DNA of 64,000 nt from Dugong dugon (GCA_030035585.1 CM057481.1:56429128-56493127); one strand, 5' to 3'; counted from the stretch's first letter, positions 37,428 through 50,039 are shown. Notes: a model not told the origin generated them from the letters alone. Program-made: numbers and translations.

Positions 37428-37590
37428 AAGTAAGGATCAAAATGAGATTACTACGGTTTTGTAATTAGCCTGAGAATCCTTGGCTGGAATATTGGCTTTA
37501 TGTCTTACTAACTGGCTTAAAGCCAATATTCTAGTCAAGGACTCTCAGACTAATTATAAAACCGTAGTATTCTCATCTAGATCCTTACTT
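37428..37590. repeat. long imperfect palindrome (73-bp arms, 17-bp loop)
   Basis: The arm at 37428-37500 (AAGTAAGGATCAAAATGAGA ... TTGGCTTTA) is complementary to 37518-37590 with about 8 mismatches. A 23-bp segment spanning arm end and loop (37494-37516) is repeated directly at 37594-37616 with one mismatch. Confidence 0.92.
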
Positions 37591-38077
37591 AATGGCTTTA
37601 TGTCTTAGTAACTGGCAAATTCACGACTGCTCTGTCAATTTGTCGTACTTCAGTGGCTCATGTGTTGCTGTGATGCTAAAAGCTATGCCAATGGTATTTC
37701 AAATGACAGCAGGGTCACCCATGGTGGACAGGTTTCAGCCGAGCTTCCAGACTAAGACAGACTGAGAAGGAGGACCTGGTGATCTACAATTGAAAAAATT
37801 TGACAGTTCAAACCTTATGAATAGCACTGTCTGATGTAGTACCAGAAGATGAGACCCTCAGGTTGGATGGCACTCAAAATACAACTGGAGAAGAGCTGCC
37901 TCCTCAAAGTACAGTCGACCTTAATGACATGGATGGAGTCAAGCTTTCAGGACTTTCATTTACTGACATGACACGACTCAAAATGAGAAGAAACAGCTGC
38001 AAATATCCATTAATAATTAGAATGTGGAATGTATGAAATAAAAAAATCTAGGAAAATTATAAGTTGTCATAAATGAA

Positions 38078-38542
38078 ATGGAACACTTGAAAATCGATAT
38101 TCTAGGCATTAGGGAGCTGAAATGGACTGGTATTGGCCATTTTCAATCAGACAGTCATATGGTCTACCATGCTGGGAATGACAAATTGAAGAGGAATGGC
38201 ATCTCATTCATTGCCAAAAAGAATATTTCAAGATCTATCCTCAAGTACAACACTGTCAGTGATAGTATAACATCCATATACCTAAAAGGAAGGCCAGTTA
38301 ATGCGACTATTTTTCAAGTTTATGTACCCACCACTAATACCAAAGATGGTCAAATTGAAGACCTTCACCAACTTCTGCAGTCTGAAATTGATCAAACATG
38401 CAACCAAGATTCACTGATAATTACTGGGGATTGGGATGTGAAAGTTGGAAAAAAAGAAGGGTCAGCAATTGGAAAATATGGCCATAGCGACAGAAACGAT
38501 GCTGGAGATCTCATGACAGAATTTTGTAAGACCAATGACTAA
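38078..38542 (+). pseudogene. RTE endonuclease domain (APE-like), decayed
   Basis: About 154 codons encode the apurinic-like endonuclease of the RTE polyprotein. Motifs include IRELKWTGIG, GISFIAKKN and a GDWDVKVG in place of the usual GDFNAKVG-type motif, so an active-site Asn has become Asp. It ends at a stop at 38540-38542, after which only broken pieces of the linker follow (38710-38916). This domain nicks target DNA in active elements; here it cannot be functional because the frame is lost. Confidence 0.9.
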
Positions 38543-38699
38543 TCATTGCAAATATCTTTTTTTTTTTTTTAACAACATAAACAGTGACTATACATGCAGA
38601 CTTTGCTGGATGACTAAAGACCCGACAAGTTGTGAGATGATATCAAAGACCTTATATAGGAAGAAAGCAAAAGCCCATTAAAAAGGAAAGAAAGAAAAG

Positions 38700-39636
38700 A
38701 TCAAAATGGATGTCAGAAGAGACTTTGAAACTTCCTCTTGAACATAGAGTAGCTAACGTGAACAGAAGAAATGATGAAGTAAAAGAGCTAAACAGAAGAT
38801 TTCAAAGGGTGCCTCAAAAAGACACAATAAAGTATTATAATGAAATGTGCAAAGACCTGGAATTGGAAAACCAAAAGGGAAGAACACCTTGGCATTTCTC
38901 AAGCTGCAAAAACTGAAGAAAAAATTCAAGCCTCAAGTTGTAGTATTTAAAGATTCTATGGGCAAAATACTGAACAACTAAGGAAGCGTCAAAAGAAGGT
39001 GAAAGGAATACACAGCATCACTGTACCAAAAAGAACTGATCAACATACAACTATTTCAGGAGGTAGAATATGATCAAGAACTGATGGTACTGAAGGAAGA
39101 AGTCCAAGCTACATTGAAGACACAGGCAAAAAACAAGCTCCAGGAATTGACAGAATACCAATTGAGATGTTTCTAAAAACAGATGCAACGCTGGAAGCAC
39201 TCACTTATCTATTCCAAGAAATTTGGAAGACAGCTACCTGGCCAACTGATTGAAAGAGACCCATATTTGTGCCCATTCCAAAGAAAGGCGATCCAACAGA
39301 AGGCAGAAAGTATTGAATAATATCATCAATATCACATGCAAGTAAAATTTTGCTGAAGATAATTCAAAAATGGTTGCAGCAGTACATTGACAGGGAACTG
39401 CCAGAAACTCAAGCTGGATTCAGAAGAGGACTTGGAACAAGAGAGATCATTGCTGATGTCAGACAGACCTTGGCTGAAAGCACAGAATACCAGAAAGATG
39501 TTTACCTGTGTTTTATTAACTATGCAAAGGCATTCAGTTATGTGGATCATAAAAAATTACGGATAACAATGTGAAAAACTGGAATTCCAAAACATTTAAT
39601 TGTGCTCATGTGGAACCTATACATAGAACAAGAAGC
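38700..39636 (+). pseudogene. RTE linker and reverse-transcriptase N-terminal half, decayed
   Basis: Pieces in more than one frame include KYYNEMCKDLE and, at 39350-39574, the RT fingers/palm start ETQAGFRRGLGTR. The motif A region reads FINYAKAFSYVDH where family members have Asp at both altered positions, so the catalytic Asp is gone. The match stops at 39636 where the L1 begins. Confidence 0.88.
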
Positions 39637-40639
39637 TTTTTTTTTTTTTAATTGTCCTTTAGGTGAAAGTTTACAGCTCAAGTTAATTTCTCATATAAAA
39701 ATTTATACACATTGTTATGTGACACTAGTTGCAGTCCCTACAATATGACAGCCCACTCCCCCTTTCCACCCCACGTTTTCCATGTCCATCCAATCAGCTC
39801 CTGGCCCTTCCTGCCTTCTCATCCTGCCTCTGGACAGGAGCTGCCTGTTTGGTCTTGTGTACCTCTTTGAACTAAGAAGCATATTCCTCATGAGTGTTAT
39901 TTTACTTTTTATACTCCAGTCTAATCTTTGTCTGAAGAGTGGGCTTCAGGAGTGGTTTTAGTTCTAGGTTAATACAGGGTCTGGGAGTCATGGCTTCAGG
40001 GGTTCCTCCAGTCTCAGTTAGACCATTAAGTCTGGTCTTTTTACATGAATTTGAATTCTGCTCCACACTTTTCTCCTGCTCTGTCAGGGACAATCTGTTG
40101 CATTCCCTATGGGGCTGTCATTGGTGGTAGAAGGGCACCATCTAGTTCTTCTGGTCTCAGGCTGATGGAGTCTCTGGTTTATGTGGCCCTTTCTGCCTCT
40201 TGGGCTAATATTTTCCTTGTGTCTTTGGTGTTCTTCATTCTCCTTTGCTCCAAGTGGGTTGGGACCAGTTGAAGCATCTTAGATGGCTACTCAAAAGCTT
40301 TTAAGACCCCAGACGCCACTCACCAAAGTGGGATGCAGATCATTTTCTTAAACTTTGTTATGCCAGTTGACCTAGATGTCCCCTGAAACCACAGTCCCCA
40401 AACCTCAGCCCCAGCTACTCTGTCCCTGAAAGTGTTTGGTTGTGTTCAGGAAACTTCCAGTCATGCTGGTTTCCTCTGTATTGTGTGTTGTCGTTCCCTT
40501 GAACTAAGATGATTCTTGTCTACTATCTAGTTAGTGAATTCCCCTCTGCCTCCTTCCCTACCCTCATAACCATCAAAAAGTGTTTTCTTCTGTGTTTAAA
40601 CCTTTTCTTGAGTTCTTATAATAGTGGTCTCATACAATA

Positions 40640-43600
40640 TTTGTCCTTTTCCAACGGACTAATTTCACTCAGCATAACGTCCTCCAGATTCATCCATGTT
40701 GTGAGATGTTTTGCGGACTCTTAATTGTTCTTTGTTGTTGCATAGTATTCCATTGTGTATGTACCATAATTTGCTTATCCATTCATCTATTGATGGACAC
40801 CTAGGTTGGTTCCATCTTTTTGCTATTGTGAACAATGCTGTGATGAACATAGGTATGCATATATCTATTCGTGTGACGGCTCTTATTTTCTCTAGGATAT
40901 ATTCTAAGGAGTGGGACTGCTGGATTGTATGGTACTTCTATTTCTAGCTTTTTAAGGAAGTGCCACATCAATTTCCAAAGTGGCTGAGCCATTTTACTTT
41001 CCCATCGGCAGTGCGTAAGTGTTCTAGTCTCTCCACAACCTCTCCCACATTTATTATTTTGTGCTTTTTGGATAGTGCCAGCCTTGTTGGGGTGATATGG
41101 TATCTCAATGTAGTTTTGATTCGCATTTCTCTAATGGTTGATGAATGTAAACATTTCCTCATGTCTCTGTTAGCTGCCTGAATGTCTTCTTTGGTGAAGT
41201 GTTTTTTCATATCTTTTGCCCGTTTTTTAATTGGATTATTTGTCTTTTTGTTGTTGAGATTTTGCATTATATTTTACTTTTTAGAGATTAGAACCTGATC
41301 AGATATGTCATAGCCAAAAATTTTTTCCAAGTCCGTATGTTCTCTTTTACTCTTTTGGTGAAGTCTTTTGAAGAGCACGAGTGTTTGATTTTCAGGAGCT
41401 CCCAGTTATCAAGTTTCTCTTCTAGTGTTTGTGCATTGATAGTTATGTTTTGTATTCTGTTTATGCCATGTATTAGGGCTCCTAGAATTGTTCCTATTTT
41501 TTCTTCCATGATCTTTATCATTTTAGATTTTATATTTAGGTGTTTGATCCATTTTGCATTAGTTTTTGTACATGCATGGTGTGAGGTATGGTTCTTTTTT
41601 CATTTTTTTTTTTTTTTTTTGCAGATGGATATCCAGTTATGCCAGCACCATTTGTTAAAGAGACTGTCTTTTCCCGATTTAATGGATTTGGGGCCTTTGT
41701 CAAATATCAGCTGATCATAGGTGAATCAATTTATGTCTGGATTCTGAATTCTGTTCCATTGATCTATTAATCTGTACGAGTAGCAGGCTGTTTTGACTAC
41801 CATGGTGGTATAGTAGGTTCTAAGATCAGGTAGTGTGAGGCCTCCCACTTTGTTTTTCTTCTTGAGTAATGCTTTACTTATCTGGGGCCTCTTCCCTTTC
41901 CATATGAAGTTGGTGATTTGTTTCTCCATTTTGTTAAAAAATGTCATTGGAATTTGGATTGGAATTGCATTGTATCTGTAGATTGCTTTGGGTAGAACTG
42001 ACATTTACACAATGTTGAGTCTTCCTATCCAGGAGCATGGTATGTTTTTCCACTTATTTTTGTTTCCTGAAGTACTGTCTTGTAGTTTTCTTTGTGTAGG
42101 TCTTTTACATCTAAGTATTTTATCTTCTTGGGGGCTATTGTAAATGGTACTGATTCAGTATATTCCTTTATGGAGTTCTCTTTGTTGGTGTAGAGGAAAC
42201 CAAGCGACTTTCATATGTTTATCTTGTATCCTGATACTTACTGAAATCTTCTATTAGTTCCAGTGGTTTTCTTGTGGATTCTTTGGGGTCTTCTGTGTAT
42301 AATATCATATCATCTGCAAATAGGGATACTTTTACCTCTTCCTTACCAATTTGGATGACCTTTATTTCTTTTTCTTGCCTTATTGCTCTGACTACGACCT
42401 CCAGCATAATGCTGAATAAGAGTGGTGATAAAGGTATGCTTGTCTGGTTCCCGCTCTTAAGGGGAATGCTTTCAGACTCTCTCTGTTTATAATGATATTG
42501 GCTGCTGGCTTTGTATAAATTCCCTTTATTATGCTGAGGAATTTCCCTTCTATTCTTATTTTGCTGAGAGTTTTTCTCATGAATGGGTGTTAGACTTTGT
42601 CAAATGCCTTTTCTGCATGAACTGATAAGATCATGTGGTTCTTGTCTTTTGTCTTACTTATGTGATGGATTACATTGACTGTTTTTCTAATGCTGAACCA
42701 TCCCTGCATACCTGGTATGAATCCCACTTGGTCATGGTGAATTATTTTTTTGATATGTTGTAGAATTCTATTGGCTAGAATTTTGTTGAGTATTTTTGCG
42801 TCTATGTTCATGAGGGATATTGCTCTGTAATTTCCTTTTTTTGTGGTTTCTTTACTTGGTTTTGGTATCAGGGTTATGCTGGCCTCATAGAATGAGTTTG
42901 GAAGTATCCCATCCTCTTCTATGCTCTGAAATACCTTTAGCAGTATTAGTGTTAACTCTTTTCTGAAAGTTTGGTAGAATTCTCCAGTGAAGTCGTCAGG
43001 GCCAGGGCTTTTTTTTGTTGGGAGTTTTTTTTATTACTTCTTTAATCTCTTCTTTTGTAATAGGTGTATTTAGTTTTTGTACCTCGGTTTGTGTTAGTTT
43101 AGGTAGGTACTGTGTTTCTAGAAATTTGTCCATTTCCTCTAGGTTTTCAAGTTTGTTGGAATACAATTTTTCATAGTATTCTGTTATGATTCTTTTAATT
43201 TCAGTTGGGTCTGTTGTGATATTGTCCATCTCATTTCTTATTCGGGTTATTTGTTTCCTCTCCTGTTTTTCTTTTGTCAGTTTGTCCAATGGTTTATCAA
43301 TTTTGTTGATCTTTTCAAAGAACAAGCTTTTAGTATTGTTGATTGTTTCAATCTTTTTTCTATTCTCTATTTCATTTATTTCTGATCTAATTTTTATTAT
43401 TTCCTTTCTTCTTGTGCCCAAAGGCTTCTTTTGCTGTTCTCTTTCTATTTGTTTGAGTAGTAGGGTAAATGTTTTAATTTTGGCCCTTTCTTCTTTTTGG
43501 ATGTATGCATTTATTGCTGTAAACTGACCTCTGAATACTGCTTTTGCTGTCTTTCCAGATGTTTTGGCAGATGCATTTTCATTCTCATTTGATTTTATGA

Positions 43601-44407
43601 ATATCTTTATTCCATCCTTCATTTCTTCTGTGACCTAGTAGTTTTTGAGCAAGCTGTTGTTCCATTTCCATGTATTTGATTTTTTTCCCTTTCTGTTTCT
43701 GTTATTGATTTCTACTTTTATGGCTTTATGGCCAGAAAAGATGCTTTAATATTTCAATGTTTTGCAGTCTATTAAGGCTTGCTTTGTGGCCTAATATGTG
43801 GTCTAGTCTGGAGAATGTTCCATGAGTGTTGGAAAGAAAGTATACTTTGCTGCTGTTGGGTGGAGTGTTCTGTATATGTCTATGAGGTCCAGTTGGTTGA
43901 TTCTGGTGTTTAAATCTTCCGTGTCTTTGTTGAGCTTCTTTCTGGATGTTCTGTCCTTCACTGAAAGTGGTATCTTGAAGTCTCCTACTACTACTGTGGA
44001 GTCGTCTATTTCTCTTTGCAATGCTGTTAGAGTTTGTTTTATGTATTTTGGAGTCCTGTCATTGCATGCACAAATATTTATTATGGTTATATCTTCCTGG
44101 TGTATGGACTCTTTAATAATGACTAAATATATAGTGTTCTTCCTTATCCTTTGTTGTGGATTTTGCTTTAAAGTCTATTCTATCGGAGATTAATATTGCT
44201 ACTCCTGCTCTTTTTTGATTGCTGTTTGCTTGATATATTTTTTTTCATCCTTTGAGTTTTAGCTTGTTTGTGTCTTTAAGTCTCTTGTAGGCAGCATATA
44301 GATGGAGCATGTTTTTTATCCAATCTGCCACTCTCTCTTTGTTGGTGCATTTAGTCCATTTACATTCAGTATAATTATTGACAGGTATGAGTTTAGTGCT
44401 GTCATTT
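40640..44407 (-). pseudogene. L1 ORF2 (endonuclease/reverse transcriptase), decayed
   Basis: On the minus strand the first Met codon (ATGACAGCACTAAACTCA) is at 44407. Endonuclease remains include GDFKIPLS (usual GDFN) at about 43950. The RT palm reads [10 protein letters not shown] in place of SIDAEKAFDK (42590-42640) and retains LFADDMILY (about 42300). The C-terminal end near 40700-40850 shows ALFTIAKRWNQP. Multiple frameshifts and stops break it. Confidence 0.88.
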
Positions 44408-44799
44408 TGATGTCTTTTTTGTGTGTTGTTGGCAGTTTCTTTGTTCCACTTAATTTTCTATGCTGACTCATTTTTCTTTATGTATTTTCTTTTCATCTTT
44501 TTCACTGTTGTTGATTTTGTGTTTGCTGAGTCTTTTCATTTTTCTAGTTTTTTATTTTGACTTGTAGGATTGTTAGTTTCCTTTGTGGTTACTTTAATAT
44601 TTATCCCTATTTTTCTGTTATCCCCCCATTCTGGTACTCCAATCACTCATAGTTATTCCTCTTGATAGAGTCCCATATAATTCTTAGTTAACTAAGATGT
44701 CTCTGTTTCCCTATTTTCAGTGTTCTGGCTTTGACTTATTTTTTGACTTCCCTACCTGGGTTGATATCTGGTTGTTTTGTCCTGCGTTCTAGTCTTGCA

Positions 44800-45297
44800 T
44801 TATTATCTGATATTACTGATTCTCTATCCATAGGACTCCCTTCATTATTTCTTGTAATTTTGGTTTAGTTTTTATAAGTTCCCTTAACTTCTGTTTATAC
44901 GGAAATGCCTTAATTTTGCCTTCATATTTCAGAGACAGTTTTGTTGGATATATAATTCTTGGCTGGCAATTTTTTTCCTTCAAGGTTATATATATGTCAT
45001 CCCATTGTCTCATTGCCTGCATGGTTTCTGCTGAGTAGTCAGAGCTTAGTCTTACTGACTCTCCTTTTTAGGTGACTTTTTGTTTATCTGTAGCCACTCT
45101 TGAAATTCTTTATCTTTGGTTTTGGCAAGTTTGATAATAATATGTCTCGGTGACTTTCTTTTGGAATCTATCCTGTGTGGGGTTTGATGAGCTTCTTGGA
45201 TATATTCTCATCTTTCATGATATCAGGGAAGTTTTCTGCCGGCAAATCTTCAACAATTCTCTCTGTATTTTCTGTTATCCCCCACCCCCGTTCTGCA
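44800..45297 (-). pseudogene. L1 ORF1 C-terminal part, decayed
   Basis: RRM/CTD region with RQWDDIYITLKEKNCQPRII and, upstream, LPAENFPDIMKDEN. It matches the ORF1 of the sense L1 at 60076-61070. It is truncated at 45297 by the 5' end of the insertion. Confidence 0.88.
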
Positions 45298-45640
45298 AAA
45301 GACCTCTTAATGTGTTGAAAAGCAAAGATGTCACTTTGAGGACTAAGGTGCGCCTGGCCCAAGCCGTGACACTTTCAATCACCTCATATGCATGTGAAAG
45401 CTGGACAATGAATAAAGAAGATCAAAGAAGAATTGATGCGTTTGGATTATGGTGTTGGAGAAGAATATGGCGTATACCATGGACTGCTGGAAGAATGAAC
45501 AAATCTGTTTTGGAAGAAGTACACCTAGAATATTCCTTAGAAGGGAGGATGAAGAGACTTTGTCTTACATACTTTGGACATGTTCTCAGGGGGGACCAGG
45601 CCCTGGAAAGGGACATCTTTCTTGGTAAAGTAGAGAGTTA
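45298..45640 (+). pseudogene. RTE reverse-transcriptase C-terminal domain, decayed
   Basis: RTKVRLAQAVTLSITSYACE then RRIDAFGLWCWRRIWRIPW and KRLCLTYFGHVLRGDQALE: the conserved C-terminal region of RTE/BovB proteins. It is open for about 110 codons, then stops. Confidence 0.9.
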
Positions 45641-45822
45641 GCAAAAAAGAGGAAGACTCTCAACAAGATGCATTGACGCAGTGGCTGTAGCAATAGACTC
45701 ACGCACAGCAATGATTGTGAGGATGACACAGGACAGGGCAGTGTTTTGTTCTGTTGTACATATGGTCACTATTTGTGGAATCCAACTCAACAGCACCTAA
45801 CAGCAACAACAACTGGCAAATT

Positions 45823-46500
45823 TAGAAAAGTCACTTAAAACTGTCTGAACCGTAATTTGGTTAACTGTAAAGTGGGAATAATGATAACCCTCTATAGTTG
45901 AAATCCACTGCTTTTGCTTACTATATTTCCTCTTCTTCTAATAACAGCACCTCAGGTTTCCTTGGGGGAACCACCACTGTTGGGTCATTTTCAGTTCAAG
46001 GAGTGCTGGTGAACAAGGGCATCACAGTGGGAATGTTTAGCTGGCTAAACAGTATGATCTTTTCCCAGCCTTAATGATTCCGTTGAGGATGGGCTTGTGA
46101 TCCAAGTTGGTTCACTCAGAGTAAATCTGTGGGCTGCATGAAAATATTGGGGGGAAAAAAAAAGACTTTCTTTCTGCTGGACTTGGAGATCTGAGCCAAC
46201 ATTTGGAGAGATCCTATGTGACACTGAAGCTGAGACAGAAAAGTGTAGAGGCGTGATGGATAGGGACTCAACCTTCATGACACATCTGAGCTGTTAAATT
46301 TAACACTGCAGGCTTTACCTTTGAACTTTTTAAGTGTGCCAATGTATTCTCCTCCTTTGATTTTATTTGATTAAGTTTTGAAATTTAGTTTTCATGCCCT
46401 AGTATGGTATCTCAGAGTTGTAGGGATTGAATAAGGAAATGTACATGAAGCACTTCACACAGTGCCTGAAACAGTAAACACTTAAACTGAGTAGTCACTT
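45823..46500 (+). repeat. MIR into which the RTE inserted, itself interrupted
   Basis: The MIR core (GTCACTTAAAACTGTCTGAA, TGTAAAGTGGGAATAATGAT) follows the RTE target duplication and the 3' part (TGTAGGGATTGAATAAGGAA, AGTGCCTGAAACAGTAAACA) returns at about 46415. The segment 45897-46410 is unassigned. Confidence 0.65.
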
Positions 46501-46854
46501 TTATTACTATTTTTGTTACTACTATTACTATTGATATATCTCTTCTTATTAAATGATTATTATACTAATACTAATATGCATTTATGAGCCCCCAAGAATT
46601 GGAGAGATAAAATTATACAATTTTTGAATATCTCTAAATTTACTTAGAGAAATTGAGAGAGAGTCAAAAGCAATTAGATACTGATTTTTTAAGATTCTTG
46701 CAAATGAAGTCCAAATAACTCACCATATTGATTCCCAGCACTTGACAGTAAAACAGTCAGTTGAACTGACTCAGAGACAACTTGATGGTTGAGCCTCTGT
46801 GGTTGTTAAGAAATCCCAAATAGCAGAACCGAGAAGTGAGTGGCAAAATACTAT

Positions 46855-47080
46855 AGTGAAGCCTCTGGGTTCAGTAGTCAGCAAAACATGAGTTTAGGTT
46901 CCAATTCTACTGCTTATAAGCCATGTAAAATGGATGTATTTCTCAATACCTTTGAGCTTTGTAAAATGGGGTTATAAGAGTACCTTCTTCATACGATAAT
47001 TGCAAAGAATAAACGAAGTAACAAACATGAACTCCTCAGCACAGCCTGGCTCACACTAAAACTTCATAGTTACTATCCCT
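46855..47080 (+). repeat. MIR
   Basis: AGCTTTGTAAAATGGGGTTA and GCACAGCCTGGCTCACACTA. Confidence 0.7.
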
Positions 47081-48559
47081 GTTGATGTTTTAATTATTTT
47101 GACTGACAATGAATAAACTAGTTCAACTCTAAAGTGATGTAAATTGTATCTTGATATTTTTGTGGCCAAAACAAATAAATTGACTGTCATTTGAGCAATA
47201 TAGAGCCAATGTGTAGAAATAGAGTAATTTAGACTTGGAGTTGATTAGACTATACAAAAGAGAAATTTTCCCACCTAATCTAAAAGAATGCAATCTTTAA
47301 AATTAAAATTATACCTTTAGATAAGTCATAAATATAGGAGATGTTGCCCTCCAGTGAGAAGCAGGTAAAAAATTGCCCATTCTTCTCTGATTAGATGTCA
47401 GTCTGTCAGAAAACATTCTATGAGTGATAATCTGAAGAGGAGAATATGATTACTGAAGTTTTGAGTTCCCTGAAGAAACATTCATGCAAGTTAATGACCG
47501 TAATGAAAAGACATTAGGGGAAAGCTGGCCAAAAAGTACATAAATTTCAACCTAAGGCTAAAGTTCTCTTCTTCACAGCAAATTGTATTCAGGTTAATGG
47601 CGTCACTATGGGAACTGAAGCTACTGAGGAGGCCTAGTCTGCCCATGCCGAACTTCCCCTGGAGTCAATAATGCATGAAAGTCATTTGGAAGGAGGCTAT
47701 TTCCACAGTGTTTGTGAAAATGCAAGGCCTTCTTGAGAAGAGTAATATAGAAAGAACACCTTTCTCCTTTTTTTGATCCATAGTTTTGCTTACACCTTTC
47801 TCTCAGCCTAGAATGTCCTCCTTCCGACTCAGCCGTTTTTCACCTTCCAATCTCCCACTCCTAAACCATGTACTTTCCTTTTTCTTTTTTTCCGCGTGTC
47901 CTTTTCAAAAGTTTAGAGAAGTAGTATAAAATAGGAGTCAAGAGAACAGATTCCAGAAAGAGGTGAAAAGCTGGGATAAATTTATAATGGACATTAAAAT
48001 CCATGTTAAAATATTGCCAGTTTAGTCTAAGGGCATTGGATAGATCTTAGAAGATTTTTAGGAGCAAAATGACATGATAGAGGAAATGTGTTAATAGATT
48101 TATGCATAAAATGTTAACAGCAACAAAACAAATTTCCAGCAACCAAACTAGTAAATATACAGCCAACTACTTAAAAATTAAAGACTATTTTCTTTGTTTA
48201 ATAAGTTTATCACATTGAAATTACAATGCATTTAGAAATAAACAATAACAAAAACATTATATATAAAGGCCTGTGAGATGTGGCCAAAGCAACACTCAAA
48301 AGAACAGTAATAACTGCACATGTGAAGACTGTTGAAATGTCTAATATTTTGTTACATATTTATTTAATATGATGAAAAAAAAAAGAATATTAGAGTAACT
48401 ACCTACCAGGAGCATAAATTTATTCTCTCAACAGAAAGATACTATTATGAACCTCATATTTCATTAATAATTTTTAAAACACAATATCTGGCATTCAATA
48501 AAAATATTTCCCGGCATATCTAATGATTAGGACTAAGAGAAAAAGAAGGTAATAGATAC
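47081..48559. other. unassigned AT-rich intronic sequence
   Basis: No gene. From about 48100 it becomes A-rich and may be part of the old L1 described next. Confidence 0.5.
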
Positions 48560-49823
48560 AAAACCTACAGGAGATCAAGATATTGGAGTAATCAGATATG
48601 AAATTTTTTAAAGCTGTGATTAATAATGTCCAAGAAAACAGAGAACACAAAATGGAGAAATTCAGAAGAGAGAAATGAAATTTGTAAAAATAATATCTGT
48701 AATTAAGATTTCAACAGATGAACTAAGCAGTAAATAAGACACAGCTAAAGAAAGGATTAATAAAAAAAAGAAAAACAGATCAGTATGAAATAGCCAGTGT
48801 AAAGCATGAGGAGGAAATTAAAATAGGATAAAAAAACACAGAAATGAGTCTAAAAGACATAGATAACTTGGCAAAAAGGTCAAACGCGTAATTGGAAATA
48901 CAAGAGAAGAATAAAAGAAATGGAGGTAAAATCTGAAAATATAATGCTTGAGAATTTTCCAAGACATCAACCCAGAGATTCAAGTAGGTCTATAAATCCC
49001 AAGCAGATTAAGTTCAAGGAAATCAAACCTAGGCATAGTATACTAAAACTGACTGGTAAAATGTGTGCCACACACATACCACTGTCCCCATACACACACA
49101 CATACATGAGAAAATCTTCAAGAAATCAGAGAAAATAGATACAATGCCTTCAAATAAACAACTATAGGCCAGTTAGCCAACTTTACAATAGAACAATACC
49201 AAAAACAAAACCAAACCCATTGTCGTGGAGTTGATTCAGACTTATAGCAACCCTGTGGGACAGAGTAGAACTGCCCCATAAGGTTTCCAAAGAGCGGCTG
49301 GTGGATTTGAACTGCTGACCTTTTGGTTAGTGGCCAACCTCTTAACTACTGTACCACCAGGGCTCCAGAACAATACAAGCTAGAAAATAATGGAATGTTA
49401 TTTTCAAAAGACCTAGAGTTCTATTATCTAGAAAAAATATTGTCGAAATATGAAGGTGTAAAATAAATATTTCTAGAAAGAAAGAAAAAAAAAAAACAGT
49501 GGCAAGCTAACATCAGCTGATTCACATTAAAGAGAATTCAAAAGGGAAGTTTTCAGGCAGAAGGAAAACGATGATCATAGGTAGAAGCATGGAAATGAAG
49601 GAATGATGGACAATGTAAAGATAAACATGTAGTTAATTTAAATGAAGCCTGGTGGGAAAAATCAACAAAAATTATAATACTTGGGGACTTCAAAATATAT
49701 CAGAAAAAAAAAATTGGCAACAAAAGCATGAAGAGCAGAAAGGATAAATGGGATTCAGGTGATGTAATGTCATTAAGTCGTCTAGAAAGTGATAAAACTA
49801 TCATTGCTTTATTTATTCTCCTC
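48560..49823 (+). repeat. old L1/HAL1-like ORF1 region
   Basis: GAGAATTTTCCAAGACATCA, AACCCAGAGATTCAAGTAGG and TTTTCAGGCAGAAGGAAAAC match ancient L1 ORF1 and the following spacer. All frames are broken. Two AfroSINEs lie in or next to it. Confidence 0.65.
49200..49366 (-). repeat. AfroSINE, short type, with 10-bp target duplication
   Basis: AAAAACAAAACCAAACCCAT to CCACCAGGGCTCC. AGAACAATAC is repeated at 49190-49199 and 49367-49376. Confidence 0.95.
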
Positions 49824-49835
49824 TAATAAGTCAAG

Positions 49836-50010
49836 GGAGCCCTGGTGGTGCAGTAGTTAAGAGCTCAGCTGCTAACCAAAACGTCAGCAATTCTAATCCA
49901 TCAGCTGCTTGCTCCTTGGAAACGCTATGAGGCAGTTCTACTCTGTCCTACAGGGTCACTATGAGTTGGAATTGACTTGATGCAATGGGTTTGGTTTGGT
50001 GTTTTGGTTT
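49836..50010 (+). repeat. AfroSINE, short type, with 12-bp target duplication
   Basis: GGAGCCCTGGTGGTGCAGTA to GGTTTGGTGTTTTGGTTT. TAATAAGTCAAG is repeated exactly at 49824-49835 and 50011-50022. Confidence 0.95.
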
Positions 50011-50039
50011 TAATAAGTCAAGAGGCATTTTGTAATCTA

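Larger units (their letters stand above)
39637..45297 (-). mobile_element. antisense L1 inserted in the RTE, 5' truncated in ORF1
   Basis: T-run at 39637-39649 marks the 3' poly-A end. The order on the minus strand is ORF1 C-terminal part (45297-44810), inter-ORF, ORF2 (about 44407-40640) and 3' UTR. The RTE sequence resumes immediately at 45298. I find no target duplication, and target sequence is missing, which fits a deletion-associated insertion. Confidence 0.92.
37622..45810 (+). mobile_element. RTE/BovB-clade LINE interrupted by an antisense L1
   Basis: AACTGGCAAATT is repeated exactly at 37610-37621 and 45811-45822, giving a 12-bp target duplication. RTE sequence runs 37622-39636 and 45298-45810, about 2.5 kb in total. 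The 3' end is GGAATCCAACTCAACAGCAC then CTAACAGCAACAAC. Between them lies the L1. A middle piece of the reverse transcriptase, including the region where the YADD motif belongs, is absent on both sides of the L1. Confidence 0.92.

Noticed and set aside
43186..43527. Hydrophobic open frame of 113 codons resembling a membrane protein
   Set aside because: It is antisense to the L1 ORF2; the A-rich coding strand gives Phe/Leu/Ile-rich frames on its complement.
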